Positions 17,313 to 27,146 of a stretch of DNA of 64,000 nucleotides are shown here, piece after piece. The DNA is from Luteolibacter ambystomatis (GTDB taxonomy: Bacteria > Verrucomicrobiota > Verrucomicrobiia > Verrucomicrobiales > Akkermansiaceae). Below the pieces are notes generated by a model. That model was not told the DNA's origin, ran no database searches, and was given only the letters and a program-made list of their open reading frames with translations. A program made the translations under genes and the position numbers. Position 1 is the first letter of the stretch; each line of letters opens with the position of its first letter. Location of the stretch: NCBI RefSeq assembly GCF_018137965.1, contig NZ_CP073100.1:5033754-5097753 (forward strand), given 5' to 3'.

Positions 17313-19592
17313 TCACAGCTTCTTCACCTTGATCGTCACGGACCGCTGCGTGCCGTCACGTGGATCAGTTGCGATCAGCACATGTGTCCCGGGCTGTAGG
17401 ACCACCGCGGCCTCCGGAGCCGCTGCTTCGACCGCCAGTGTGGGCGATGACCACACCGCCGTACCCGGCAGATTGGTCGCCACACGCAATCTTTTGCCAC
17501 CCGAGGGCAGCTCCGGATCGAGCAGGCAGGTGATCCCATCCAGCGGCGCGAGAATCTTCAGCGGCTCTTGTGCCGGACGCTCGGCTGCCAATGCGAGTTC
17601 ATTGCGCCGACGGTTGTCCGTGCTCTTGAACCACTCCTGATACATCGCATCGAGCACCACATGGCCCTCCGCATCATAGTCCTCCGCTGCGGCGGGCAGC
17701 GGCTGCCGGTCGGTGAGACAGAGCTCGCTGCGCGGCACGATAGTCCCCCATGCATGCGGCAGCGCCTTGCCGGTGCGTTCATCCACGCCGAGCTCCATCA
17801 CTCCCTCCGGACGAGGCAACCATTCCGCCGCGCTGTCGCGCTGCACGCGCACCAGCGTGCGATGAAAAATCGGTCCCGCACCCGCGACTCCGGACAAGCC
17901 CTTGATTGGCGTCTGGTCGAAGTTCCCCGCCCACACGCCCACGGTGAAATCCTTCGTGAAGCCCACGCACCAGTTGTCATGGAAATCCGAGGACGTGCCC
18001 GTCTTTGCTCCGCACTTGAACGGCAGTTCCAGCGGCCCGTGCCGGCCGAACGAGGGCGCGCGCGCATCCGCATCGGAGAGAATGTCCGCCACCAGCCACG
18101 CGCAGCGCGCGTCAAACGCCCGCCGGGGTTCCTCCTGAGGTGTGGAGAGGAATAGCCGCGGTGGGAAATACATCCCTCCGCGCGCGAGCGTCGCATACGC
18201 GTTGGTCAGTTCCAGCAAACGCACCGGGGCATTGCCGATGGTCAGGCCGAGTCCGTAGTGATCCGGTCGCTCGTCGAGCGTGGTGAGCCCGAGATCGGTG
18301 AGCAGATGATACAACGGCTCCGGCCCGCCGAGATCGTTCAGCTCACGGATCGCCGGTACGTTCAATGAACATGCCAGCGCCGTGCGGATCGACACCGGAC
18401 CGCGATGCGTGTGGTCGAAGTTGCCGGGAAGATTGAGCCCCTCCGGCGTGCGGAAGCGTGTGGGGATGTCCGCCACGATCGAACCCGGATAGCGGCCCGT
18501 GCTTTGGAACGAGAGCAGGTAGGTGAACGGCTTCAATGTCGAGCCCGGCGAACGCGGAGCCAGCGCTCCGTTGATCTGCCCGCCGCGCGGATCGTTCCAA
18601 TTACCGGACGACACCAGCGCGAGGATGTCACCCGTCGCATTGTCGATCACCACCACCGCCGCATGACGCAGGTTCGCACCGCGCAGCGCGGCAAGCTCTT
18701 CACGCACGATCGTTTCCACATCCCGCTGCAACGGCAGATCGAGGGTGGTCTGGAGATCGTGTCCTTCGCTTCCCACAGGTGGTGAAAGCCACGGAGCCAC
18801 CGGCTTTTCTTCCAAGGGCCGCAGCCCGGGTTGCTCGCCGATGGCTGCGGAAATCCGATCCGCTGGCGTCGCTCCAGCTTTGGCCAACCGACCAAGCACC
18901 ACGTTCCGCCGTGCGATCGCCTGATCGGGCCGCTTGAGCGGATTGAGGCGCGTCGGGGCCTGCGGCAGACCCGCCAGCAACGCGCACTCGCCGAGCGAGA
19001 GATCCGCCAGCGGCTTCTGGAGCAGGTGCCGAGCCGCCTCCATCGGTCCTCTACGACGATTGCCGTAGTCGAGCCGGTTGAAATACGCGGTCAGGATCTG
19101 TTCCTTCGTCCACGTCATTTCCAAACGCCGCGCGCCCAGTGTCTCGCGGATCTTTGCCATCAATCCGCGGCTCGTCGGTGGCGATGAAATCTTCACCAAC
19201 TGCTGCGTGATGGTGGAGGCCCCGGACACCACGCGGCGGTGCGCCACCAGATCCCGTACGGCCCGGCAGGTCGCGAGCAGGTCCACCCCGCCGTGTTGGA
19301 AGAAGCGCTTGTCCTCCGCCGCGAGCGTGCACGCGATGAAATCCGGCGGCAGGTCCGCAAGCGTGACCGGTTCGCTGCGGGAGAAATCGTCCAGCGTCAG
19401 CCGCCGGATCGGTTCGCCGTGGCGGTCCAGCAGCACTGGGGATGCCGCAGGCTCCGTCCCCAATCCCGCGGGCAGCGGGACCAGGAACGGCAGCACGAAC
19501 CAGCCGAAGGCCCACAAGGCCGCAAGCGCTAGCGGAATGGCCACGCGCTTGCGGCGGAGATGACGGAGCGGTTTCACAACCATCGGGGCCAC
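17313..19592 (-). CDS. pbpC: Penicillin-binding protein 1C
   Basis: A bifunctional class A PBP of 759 residues. After a membrane anchor (residues about 15-38), the glycosyltransferase domain shows AAEDKRFFQHGGVDLLA, SGASTITQQLVK and the GECALLAGLPQAP region. The transpeptidase domain has SxxK in SPGSTLKPFTY, SLN (ACSLNVPA) and KTG (CGAKTGTSSDF). A C-terminal beta domain of the BiPBP_C type follows the FKSTDNRRRNE segment. It is 15 bases downstream of the alpha-2-macroglobulin gene, the same order as in the E. coli yfhM-pbpC pair. Together they are thought to sense or repair envelope breaches. Confidence 0.95.
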   Translation of the reverse strand: MAPMVVKPLRHLRRKRVAIPLALAALWAFGWFVLPFLVPLPAGLGTEPAASPVLLDRHGEPIRRLTLDDFSRSEPVTLADLPPDFIACTLAAEDKRFFQHGGVDLLATCRAVRDLVAHRRVVSGASTITQQLVKISSPPTSRGLMAKIRETLGARRLEMTWTKEQILTAYFNRLDYGNRRRGPMEAARHLLQKPLADLSLGECALLAGLPQAPTRLNPLKRPDQAIARRNVVLGRLAKAGATPADRISAAIGEQPGLRPLEEKPVAPWLSPPVGSEGHDLQTTLDLPLQRDVETIVREELAALRGANLRHAAVVVIDNATGDILALVSSGNWNDPRGGQINGALAPRSPGSTLKPFTYLLSFQSTGRYPGSIVADIPTRFRTPEGLNLPGNFDHTHRGPVSIRTALACSLNVPAIRELNDLGGPEPLYHLLTDLGLTTLDERPDHYGLGLTIGNAPVRLLELTNAYATLARGGMYFPPRLFLSTPQEEPRRAFDARCAWLVADILSDADARAPSFGRHGPLELPFKCGAKTGTSSDFHDNWCVGFTKDFTVGVWAGNFDQTPIKGLSGVAGAGPIFHRTLVRVQRDSAAEWLPRPEGVMELGVDERTGKALPHAWGTIVPRSELCLTDRQPLPAAAEDYDAEGHVVLDAMYQEWFKSTDNRRRNELALAAERPAQEPLKILAPLDGITCLLDPELPSGGKRLRVATNLPGTAVWSSPTLAVEAAAPEAAVVLQPGTHVLIATDPRDGTQRSVTIKVKKL

Positions 19593-19607
19593 GAAGGCCC
19601 GCGGACT

Positions 19608-22600
19608 TCACTTCGTGCGGATGATCTGCGAGGCGGAGAGCGCGAATTTCTCCGGATCGTACATCGATTCAACCTTTGCGGGCGGAGCGGTTACTTCACC
19701 CGGCACCGTGCAGCGCGCGAGATAGGTCACGCTGTAGGTGCCACGGCGCCAGATCTGGTCGAAGTAGAACACGGCGCGGTCGCCGCGCAGTTCGCTGTGC
19801 GACATGTCCCAATCGTTCTGGCTGGTGCGGCCGCCATTGGCCGCGGACTGCGAGGCGAAGTCGCTGTTCACGGTTTCGAACACGGACGGCAGCAGGTCCT
19901 CCACCACCAGATAACGCGTGTCATCCTTCGGCAGCGTGACGCGCAGGGTTACGCGCACCAGATCTCCCACGGCGGGACGGTCCAGCGGCTCGCTCTTGCC
20001 GTCCGACTTCAGTCGCTCGTAGAAGCGCGTGATCTCCAATCCGTTCGAGGCCACCGGTTGCTGCGGCTGGATCTTCGGCTTGGCGGCGAGCTTCAGGCGC
20101 ATGAACGCGGGTGAATCGGACTTCACCGTCGCTTTGAACGGACCGCCGGTGGTGAAGGAACGGCTCGCCACCGGAGTTTCCGCCGAGAGCGTGAACGGAT
20201 CGGCTCCTTTCGCCGTGGTGAGCGTGACCGCGATGCGGCTGTCGCGCTTCGGCTCGGTCTTCGCATAGGTCGAGAGTGCCAGCAGGCTCCAGCCGTTCAT
20301 CCACGTGGTACGCCATTCCCCGTAGGGATTGCGGTCGCGGAAGAGGCGGTCGAGCGTGCGGGTGGTTTCCGGCGAGTTCGGATCGATGGTGGCCCATGCC
20401 AGCACATCCATCGCGGCATCCGGATTCCACGGCATCCATGAGTCATCGCGGGCCTTGAATGGCTTGGTGCTGTTCAGCACCGCGAGCGCCTCGGCCTTCG
20501 CGTTGTCGGCATTGGTGGCGGCGATCGCGAGTGCGAGGAAACGGCGCGCACGTGGCGGCACGGATTCGATGCGGTCGCGCAGCAGGTTGTGATACGCCTG
20601 CTGCGGCTTGCCCGCCAGCGAGAGCACCCACAGCGCGCGGGTCGCGGATTCCATGTCCCACGCCGAGCGGATGTCGGTGATGCCGCGCAGCGAGGTGGTC
20701 AGGTCATTGCAGAGGTTGTTGATCGCTTCCTCCGGCACGGCGGCACCTTCCTTGTCCGCCATCACCAGACCGAGGCCCGCATAGGAGCTGGCCCAGTCCA
20801 CACGGTCACGACCGCCCGGCCAGTAGGTGAAGCCACCGCTCGGCAGTTGCATCGAGAGCAGGCGGTTGGCTCCGGCCTGGATCGCCTTCTTGACCTTCTC
20901 GTCCGGCACCTTCTCAAAGCTGGGCACCACGGAACGCAGCGACTTCACGGCGAACCACGGCATCAGCGACGAGGTCGTCTGCTCCACGCAGCCGTGCGGA
21001 TAGGACAGCAGGTAATCCACCGAGGCCCCGGCTTCCATCAGCAGCGAGCGCGAGAACTCCATCTGCAGGTCGCCCTTGCCCTCCAGCAAGGCGGGATCGA
21101 GCTGGCTGCGGATGTCCACTTCAGCGGCGGGACCGGCCAGCTTCACCAGTTTCATCTGGCGGATCAGCGGCATCGGGTAGTTCACCGGGAAGCGGGTTTC
21201 CACCGCGTCACCCAGCTTGCGGGCCAGCACCGGGGTCAGCGAAACGCCTTCCACCGAAACCGGCTCGGCCTGGAAACGAAGTACGGCTTCACCCGTATTT
21301 TCCACGGCGATGGGGAAGGGGACCGTGGTCGAGCCGTTCGGATCGAGCGTTACCGTCTGCGTCGTTTCCGCCAGCGCGCGGCACACCGGCTTCGTGCCGG
21401 TATCGCCATTCGGCGTGAAGGTGATCTTCCACGTGCCGCGATGGCCGGACGCATTCTGCACCAGCACCTGCGGCGTGACGAGGTCCGCCTCATTGGCGAA
21501 GCGCGGGGCCTTCGGTTCCAGCATCAGCGGCTTGTTCACCACGATGTCCGTCTTCACCGTGCCGAAGCGCGAGGCCTTCTCGGTGGCGACCGCCAGCACG
21601 CGGTAGCGCGTCAGCGTGTCCGGCACCTTGAAGGAATGGCGGAACTTCCCTTGGGCATCGGTGACCAGGGTCGGTGCCCAGGTCGCGCACGGGTCGAAGT
21701 TCTTGCGCAGCAGCTTGCTGAGATCGCCGCCCGCGTCATCGCCATCGCCGACGAAGAAGCCCTTGTTGAAGAACGACTGGTTGTCCGGATTCTCGGAAAT
21801 GAAGTTGTCCAGCGAGGTGCCGGAGTTCACGCCGAGCTCGCGCGGATCGTGGAAGAATGCCATCGGGTCCGGGTTTTCGTAACCCATCACCGCCAGCGTG
21901 CCCTCGTCCTCCGCATACAGCGTCACTTCCGCGCCCGGGGCGGGGGAGCCGTCGGCGCGGGTCACGGTGCCAGCGAGGATCACTTCATCCCCGGGGCGAT
22001 AGGTGGCGATCTGGGTGGTGCTGCCGCCGGTGCTCACCGGCAGCGTCTCGGTGGAGTTCTCCGCAGCCACCTTTACGGAAAGCCGGTTGCGGACGTCCTC
22101 GACCGTCAGCTCGCAGTAGCCCAGACGGAGCTGCGGCTCCTTGAAATCGCGGGCGGAATCCTTGCTGCCCTTGATTACCAGCACGGAGACGAAGGCGTTC
22201 GGCGCGTCATCCTCGTTCAGCGGGATCTCGATCACCGGCTTGTCCGCCTTCAGCGGCACAGTGAATGAACGCAGCACCGACTCGCGCTCGACCGTCACCA
22301 GCGCGGAGCCCTCGATGGGCGAAAGCACCAGCACGCGCGCGACATCGCCGGGGCGGTAGGACTTCTTCTCCGCCACCAGCTTGATCTTCATGCCCTCCTC
22401 GTAGGCCCACGGGTATTCATTGCTACCATAGACCCAGTAGGTGGTGGTGGTGGCGAAGGCATGGCCCTGCGCGTCCCTACCCTTGAAGGTCACGAAATGA
22501 CGGCCCGGCACCGTGGCGCTGAACTCGTAGAGGGTGCCGTCCTTTTCGTTGCCGGCGGGCTGGATCGTGGCGCTGCCGGTGGACACCGGTTCCTCGTGCG

Positions 22601-25409
22601 CGTCGTTGCGGGTCACGGTCGCACCTTCGTCGTTCTCGGTCTTCGACTGCTCGTTGACCTCGCGGGTGGTCACGGTCTCGATCGTCACCGGCTTGCCATA
22701 CGGCTTTCCGTCCGGAGTCACGGCCACCAGCTTGAGCGGCACCTTGTCGCCCACGCGGACGAGACGGTCGGTGCGGGAAACGCCGACGTAGATCGCCGCC
22801 GGATGCACGGTCACCATGCTGCTGGCGGTGAGCGTCTGCTTGTTCGCATCCGTCACTTCCGTGCTCACGGTGATCTCGCGGGTGGTCGGGAAGTCGCCCT
22901 TCGGCAGGTTCACGCCGAAGGTGGCCTTGCCGGTGGCATCGAGCTGCGCCTTGCCCTCCTCGGCGGTGCTGCGCTCGTCGTCGTCCCCATCCCGTTCGCG
23001 GTAGTTGAAGTAGCGGTACCAGTAGCGCCAGTCCTCCTCGTGATGGTTGCCGAAGAGGAAGTCCTGGTAGCGGTCCGGATACAGGTTCACGTCCGCGATC
23101 CGCGTGTAATGTTCGGCATTGCCCGCGGCAACCGGCTGGCCCTGGTAATAGTTCGCGGCCAGGTCGATCTTCACCGCTTCCACACCGGGCGCGGGCTCGA
23201 CGATCTTCTGCTCGACCTCGAAGGCATTGCGTCGGAACTCCTCCACGCGGAACTGGAAGTGGAACGTCGCATTGCCGGCGATGCGTTCCTTCTCCTCATA
23301 GGCATCCTCGGGAAGCTCCTCGGACTTCTTGACCTCGTCCGTGTATTCCAGCTTCACCGCATACCAGCCGACTTCGCCATCCGGAGTCTTGTATTCGATG
23401 TCGAAAGTGCCGTTCGGCGAAAGCGTGATCTCCTTGTTGATGAGTTCCTTTTCCCGGGGATCGGTGATCACCAGATGGGGCTTGGCTTGGTCGGCCGCCT
23501 CGATGGCGTTGCCGCGCTGGTTGCGCACGATGCCCTTCAGCCGCACGGTTTCACCGGGGCGGTAGAGCGAGCGGTCGGTGAAGACCAGCACGCGGCGGCG
23601 CGACTCCGGCTGCTCGTCATACGAATAGTGGATCGGGAAACGCCACAGGCTGACCGTGGCCAGCGAGTTGTCGAAAGCGGTGATGTAGCTGTCATCCCCG
23701 AGGCTCGCGCGCAGATGCCGCGCCTCCCCGCCGCGGGGCACGCGGGCCACGCCATCGGCATCGGTGGTGGCATGCTGGAGCGCCTTCGCATCCTCGCCAT
23801 AGACATCGATCTTCACGCCCGGCAAAGGCTCGCCGGTGCTGCATGAGAACGCGTAAAGCAGCGCCTCGCCTTTGGTCAGCTTCCACGCCAGGCCGATGTC
23901 CGTGAGCTGCACGAAGGCCTGCGCGGACGGACGACCTTCTTCATGTACGACGCCTTCCGTAAGTGTGCCGGTGGCTTCCACGAAGAACGTGCCGTGCTTC
24001 GGCGCGCCTGAAATGAGCTTGTCCCATTCCAAGGTGACTTCGCCGGAGGTATCGATGTCCTTGCCGAGCTCGAAATCCTTTTCCAACACGGTCTTGCCCG
24101 GCACCAGTTCGAACGGCACCGGCGCGGTCGGCTTGATGTCCGCGCCATCGTGGCCGGAGCCGGTGTAGTGGCGGTAGCCTTGGAATGCTCGCACCAGCGA
24201 ATCACCGGAGATCTGGCGTGCCCGCACGTGTACCTGCTGCACGTTCACCGTCTGGATGCGGTACTGGCGGCTGCCTGCGGCGAGCTGCGCTTCCTCGGTG
24301 CTTGGCAGCGCCAGCGAGGGTTCCAGGCGTTCGAAGATGAGTTTCTTCGATGCCCCCGCGGCCAGCGCCCGGCCATCGTAGGACGCCAGTGGCGGCGTGA
24401 TGCTCACCTCCCACTCGTCGTCCCCGAAGTCACCCTTGAGATGCAGCTCGCTGCCTTGGATGGTGGCGTCGAGATTCTCCGGCTCCGGTGTCAGGCGGAT
24501 CGCGGACTTCAGGATGTTCGCCGGGATTTCCTTCGGCAGCGCGAGGTTGAAGTCGATCACGATCTCGCGCGGCTCGTCGGCGGTGGTCACGGCGTTCATG
24601 GCGGTGACCCTGAGCGGATCGATGTTGCCGAGCTGCTGGCTGCTGTTGTCCTTCACCTTCGCGTTGTTCGCCACGTTCGGCAGGCCCGCGAGCACCGACA
24701 GCTTCCAATCCTGGCCGACCGGCAGCGGTGTCACCGGAGTGACAATCAGTCCCTGCACGTACGGATCGTTGGCCGGGCGGGTGGCACTCGGATCGCGCGG
24801 CGTCTTCGCCTTCATGCGGGCGAAGCGCTGGCTCCACGAATACGTGTCCAGGCTGGTGGCTCCGGCCTGTCCGGCGGTGGCTCGCACGGTCTTCGCTGCC
24901 ACCCGTCCGCCATCCTTGCTCTCGAACGAGAAGAACGGCGCGGCGGCCGCGGGGTCGACATCGTCATTGAAACGCAGCAGCCACGAGGCGGTGCGCGGTG
25001 TGAAGCCTTCCTGATAGCGGTTGAGCGCGCTGGTCGCCTCGATGCGGAAGGCCGTGCTCTCCACCGTCGCGATCTGCCCGGCGGGCACCGGCGACTGGTC
25101 GATATGCTTGTGACCGCCGCGCACCGAGAACTTGTAGGTCGTCCCGAGTGCCGGCACCTGGTCGGGCAGGAACCGTGCCACGTTCGGTGCCCTCCATTCC
25201 AGTTTCCCGGCGAGGGCGGGCTCGACTACCAGCCAGTCATTGGCGGCGGTTTTTCCAACGGACTCGTCCGGCACGACGGCACGGTCGAGGATCAATTCGA
25301 TCCCGCTTTCAGGAGTGAGCGTGGGAGTCGAGACGAACAGACGGGGCGCGGCCCAAAGGCCGGGCATGGTGGAGGCAAGGGCCAGCACCGCAACACGGAG
25401 CGTTTTCAT
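19608..25409 (-). CDS. Bacterial alpha-2-macroglobulin with intact thioester
   Basis: 1933 residues from ATG 25409 (MKTLRVAVLALASTMPGLWA, a signal peptide); the open frame runs on upstream without a plausible start. The MG/BRD region includes TDRSLYRPGETVRLKG and YRPGDVARVLVLSP, then a bait-like stretch. The thioester motif CVEQ occurs in SYPHGCVEQTTSSLMPW, encoded near 20974-21003, and is followed by the alpha-toroid TED domain. This family traps proteases by covalent capture through the Cys-Gln thioester. There is no lipobox, unlike E. coli YfhM, so a soluble or differently tethered periplasmic protein is inferred. It is transcribed with pbpC (15-base gap). Confidence 0.94.
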   Translation of the reverse strand: MKTLRVAVLALASTMPGLWAAPRLFVSTPTLTPESGIELILDRAVVPDESVGKTAANDWLVVEPALAGKLEWRAPNVARFLPDQVPALGTTYKFSVRGGHKHIDQSPVPAGQIATVESTAFRIEATSALNRYQEGFTPRTASWLLRFNDDVDPAAAAPFFSFESKDGGRVAAKTVRATAGQAGATSLDTYSWSQRFARMKAKTPRDPSATRPANDPYVQGLIVTPVTPLPVGQDWKLSVLAGLPNVANNAKVKDNSSQQLGNIDPLRVTAMNAVTTADEPREIVIDFNLALPKEIPANILKSAIRLTPEPENLDATIQGSELHLKGDFGDDEWEVSITPPLASYDGRALAAGASKKLIFERLEPSLALPSTEEAQLAAGSRQYRIQTVNVQQVHVRARQISGDSLVRAFQGYRHYTGSGHDGADIKPTAPVPFELVPGKTVLEKDFELGKDIDTSGEVTLEWDKLISGAPKHGTFFVEATGTLTEGVVHEEGRPSAQAFVQLTDIGLAWKLTKGEALLYAFSCSTGEPLPGVKIDVYGEDAKALQHATTDADGVARVPRGGEARHLRASLGDDSYITAFDNSLATVSLWRFPIHYSYDEQPESRRRVLVFTDRSLYRPGETVRLKGIVRNQRGNAIEAADQAKPHLVITDPREKELINKEITLSPNGTFDIEYKTPDGEVGWYAVKLEYTDEVKKSEELPEDAYEEKERIAGNATFHFQFRVEEFRRNAFEVEQKIVEPAPGVEAVKIDLAANYYQGQPVAAGNAEHYTRIADVNLYPDRYQDFLFGNHHEEDWRYWYRYFNYRERDGDDDERSTAEEGKAQLDATGKATFGVNLPKGDFPTTREITVSTEVTDANKQTLTASSMVTVHPAAIYVGVSRTDRLVRVGDKVPLKLVAVTPDGKPYGKPVTIETVTTREVNEQSKTENDEGATVTRNDAHEEPVSTGSATIQPAGNEKDGTLYEFSATVPGRHFVTFKGRDAQGHAFATTTTYWVYGSNEYPWAYEEGMKIKLVAEKKSYRPGDVARVLVLSPIEGSALVTVERESVLRSFTVPLKADKPVIEIPLNEDDAPNAFVSVLVIKGSKDSARDFKEPQLRLGYCELTVEDVRNRLSVKVAAENSTETLPVSTGGSTTQIATYRPGDEVILAGTVTRADGSPAPGAEVTLYAEDEGTLAVMGYENPDPMAFFHDPRELGVNSGTSLDNFISENPDNQSFFNKGFFVGDGDDAGGDLSKLLRKNFDPCATWAPTLVTDAQGKFRHSFKVPDTLTRYRVLAVATEKASRFGTVKTDIVVNKPLMLEPKAPRFANEADLVTPQVLVQNASGHRGTWKITFTPNGDTGTKPVCRALAETTQTVTLDPNGSTTVPFPIAVENTGEAVLRFQAEPVSVEGVSLTPVLARKLGDAVETRFPVNYPMPLIRQMKLVKLAGPAAEVDIRSQLDPALLEGKGDLQMEFSRSLLMEAGASVDYLLSYPHGCVEQTTSSLMPWFAVKSLRSVVPSFEKVPDEKVKKAIQAGANRLLSMQLPSGGFTYWPGGRDRVDWASSYAGLGLVMADKEGAAVPEEAINNLCNDLTTSLRGITDIRSAWDMESATRALWVLSLAGKPQQAYHNLLRDRIESVPPRARRFLALAIAATNADNAKAEALAVLNSTKPFKARDDSWMPWNPDAAMDVLAWATIDPNSPETTRTLDRLFRDRNPYGEWRTTWMNGWSLLALSTYAKTEPKRDSRIAVTLTTAKGADPFTLSAETPVASRSFTTGGPFKATVKSDSPAFMRLKLAAKPKIQPQQPVASNGLEITRFYERLKSDGKSEPLDRPAVGDLVRVTLRVTLPKDDTRYLVVEDLLPSVFETVNSDFASQSAANGGRTSQNDWDMSHSELRGDRAVFYFDQIWRRGTYSVTYLARCTVPGEVTAPPAKVESMYDPEKFALSASQIIRTK

Positions 25410-25561
25410 GGAGATCAGGGAAAGGCCTGATAGGGAGGCTATACGTATTTGCCCTTGTTTTCCTACACTGTGGTGATTCCACTTCGGAAAAATTTTGTAA
25501 CCACTTTTTCCTGTCGGGAGCGGACTTGCCGCCCGGCGGAATCCCCGGTTAGCTGTCGCCC

Positions 25562-26128
25562 GTGGCTGGCAAGAACATCGTCTATTTCGACCTCGAAACG
25601 CAGCGCAGCTTCGGCGACGTGGGCGGTTTCGCGAACAAGGGCAAGATGGGCATCTCCATCGCCGTGACCTACAGCACCGCCCGCGGCACCTACGAGATCT
25701 ACCGCGAGAGCGAACTCGACAAGCTGGGTGAAGAACTCTGCCGCGCCGATCTGGTGGTGGGCTGGAATCACATGCAGTTCGACTACCCGGTACTCCAGCC
25801 CTATATCTTTCCAACGTTGGCCGAGCAGACCATCAACCTGGACATGATGCTCGACCTCGAGCAAAAGCTCGGATTCCGCCTCAAGCTGGACTCCGCCGCC
25901 TCCGCCTCGCTCGGCGTGGGCAAGACCGCGGATGGTTTGGATGCCCTGAAATGGTGGCAAGAGTATAAGAAAACCAACGACTTCGGTGTTCTGCGCAAGA
26001 TCGCCGAGTACTGCGCCTACGACGTGAAGGTCACCAAGTGCGTCCACGAATACGCCTTGGAACACGGCCACCTCAAATACGAGGACCGCGGCGGCCACCT
26101 TCAGGAAGTCGCCGTGGATTGGAAGTGA
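25562..26128 (+). CDS. DEDD-type 3'-5' exonuclease-like protein (RNase H fold)
   Basis: 188 residues starting with GTG at 25562 (MAGKNIVYFDLET); no in-frame ATG lies nearby upstream. Exo I is D10xE12 (FDLET), Exo II is GWNHMQFDYPVL (N...FD) and Exo III is EYCAYDVKVT (Y...D). These give the acidic residues that bind two Mg ions in DnaQ-like and YprB-like exonucleases. There is no helicase or polymerase domain. Similar stand-alone proteins are annotated as predicted ribonuclease H-like or 3'-5' exonuclease. It is divergent from the alpha-2-macroglobulin gene with a 152-base intergenic region. Confidence 0.85.
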   Translation: MAGKNIVYFDLETQRSFGDVGGFANKGKMGISIAVTYSTARGTYEIYRESELDKLGEELCRADLVVGWNHMQFDYPVLQPYIFPTLAEQTINLDMMLDLEQKLGFRLKLDSAASASLGVGKTADGLDALKWWQEYKKTNDFGVLRKIAEYCAYDVKVTKCVHEYALEHGHLKYEDRGGHLQEVAVDWK

Positions 26129-26355
26129 GCGGGCTTCTCTTTGACCTCGGAGAGGTCACGGACAATAGCCGGAGCGCCGCAACGCGACCTCCGGATGGGG
26201 AAGCTTCTTTTTAAATCCGCGCCCAAGCGTCAGCGGGGCGCGTGTGGGAGGAGCGTCTTGGCGGGTAAAGGCAGCCGCTTTCGGGAAACATCCGCCAGAA
26301 GCACGCCAAGCCAAGCCTGGCGCTACTTGTCTGCCACCCGCTCCGAGGTGCCGAA
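26129..26355. other. Intergenic stretch without recognised gene
   Basis: 227 bases. The only structure I see is a small perfect hairpin just after the exonuclease gene (TGACCTC, 3-base loop, GAGGTCA) without a T run. No tRNA or open frame of note. Confidence 0.5.
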
Positions 26356-26466
26356 TCAGATCAGACCCATCTGCTCGTGGAGCACGCGGTAGAGCGTGTA
26401 AACGAACACGATGGCGAGGGCGACGACGAAAAGCTTGGCGCAGAGCTCGATGGACGTGCGGGTCAT
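26356..26466 (-). CDS. Small single-pass membrane protein
   Basis: An open frame of 36 residues beginning MTRTSIELCAKLFVVALAIV and ending VLHEQMGLI. One hydrophobic helix spans residues about 9-27 and is followed by a polar, slightly amphipathic tail (YRVLHEQ). The codon use is GC-ending like its neighbours. It is 65 bases downstream of the VOC gene on the same strand and could be co-transcribed. There is no Shine-Dalgarno sequence. The short length makes this uncertain. Confidence 0.5.
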   Translation of the reverse strand: MTRTSIELCAKLFVVALAIVFVYTLYRVLHEQMGLI

Positions 26467-26531
26467 GGCGGCGGGGTTTTAGGAACTCCCGGCCCGCCCG
26501 CCAAGGCGAAATCTCCCCGCGGCGGATGGTT

Positions 26532-26903
26532 TCACTCCGTGGGAGCCGGTTCGGAAAAGGTCAGCCGGTTGCCGAAGGGGTCGGTGAGGCGCACCTCCAG
26601 CGTGCCCCACTCGGTTTTCTCCAGCCCGGGCCGGGCGTGCTTGTAGCGCTTGGCGATCAGGTCGGCCTGGAGTTCGGACACGCCGGTGGTCTCGATCCGG
26701 ATCGCGCTGCCCGGGCAGCCATCGCCGAAATGGCCGGAAAGGTGCAGCACGCAGCCATCCCGGGACACCTGCTGGTAGAGCGGTGCGTTTTCGTCAAAGC
26801 GGTGCTCCCAATCGACCTGGAAGCCGAGGAACCCGACGTAGAACTCGCGGGCCTTGTCTTCATCGAAGATCCGCAGGATGGGAGTGATCGCACCGAGTTT
26901 CAT
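26532..26903 (-). CDS. VOC superfamily (glyoxalase/bleomycin-resistance fold) protein
   Basis: The start at ATG 26903 (MKLGAITPILRIFDEDKARE) gives 123 residues, one VOC unit of paired beta-alpha-beta-beta-beta modules. Family features are FYVGFLGFQVDWEHRFDE in the first half and LEVRLTDPFGNRLTFSE at the end, with a metal-binding-type Glu in the last strand. It resembles the glyoxalase-superfamily proteins often annotated near antibiotic-resistance proteins; the substrate cannot be deduced. Confidence 0.85.
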   Translation of the reverse strand: MKLGAITPILRIFDEDKAREFYVGFLGFQVDWEHRFDENAPLYQQVSRDGCVLHLSGHFGDGCPGSAIRIETTGVSELQADLIAKRYKHARPGLEKTEWGTLEVRLTDPFGNRLTFSEPAPTE

Positions 26904-26951
26904 GGATGTGCCTATGGAGCGCGGTGGGAGGGGTGGCGTCAATCCACACGT

Positions 26952-27100
26952 AGCTGGAGTCGTGAGACTTCAGGCGGGGCAAACCCACCCCGTTCTTCGG
27001 AGGTCGCATCTCCTCCGGGGACCCCGATGGAGACGGGAGAACTGCGGCTATCGCAGGAAGGAGGCGAATCCACCCACCATGAAGTCTCACGACTTCAGCT
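26952..27100. repeat. 149-bp element bounded by 21-bp inverted repeats
   Basis: Arms 26952-26972 (agctggagtcgtgagactt...) and 27080-27100 match at 20 of 21 positions. The interior holds further short stems such as the ggag/ctcc pair near 26999-27016. There is no open frame; it could be a non-autonomous palindromic element or a dispersed repeat. Confidence 0.75.
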
Positions 27101-27146
27101 ATTCAAAGAGAACTCCACTCCGCTAATCCGACCCTCCCGGTTCTAC

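Noticed and set aside
20589..22268. 559-residue open frame on + inside the alpha-2-macroglobulin gene
   Set aside because: Antisense to a clear conserved gene, His/Arg/Gly-rich with no family resemblance; a by-product of high GC.
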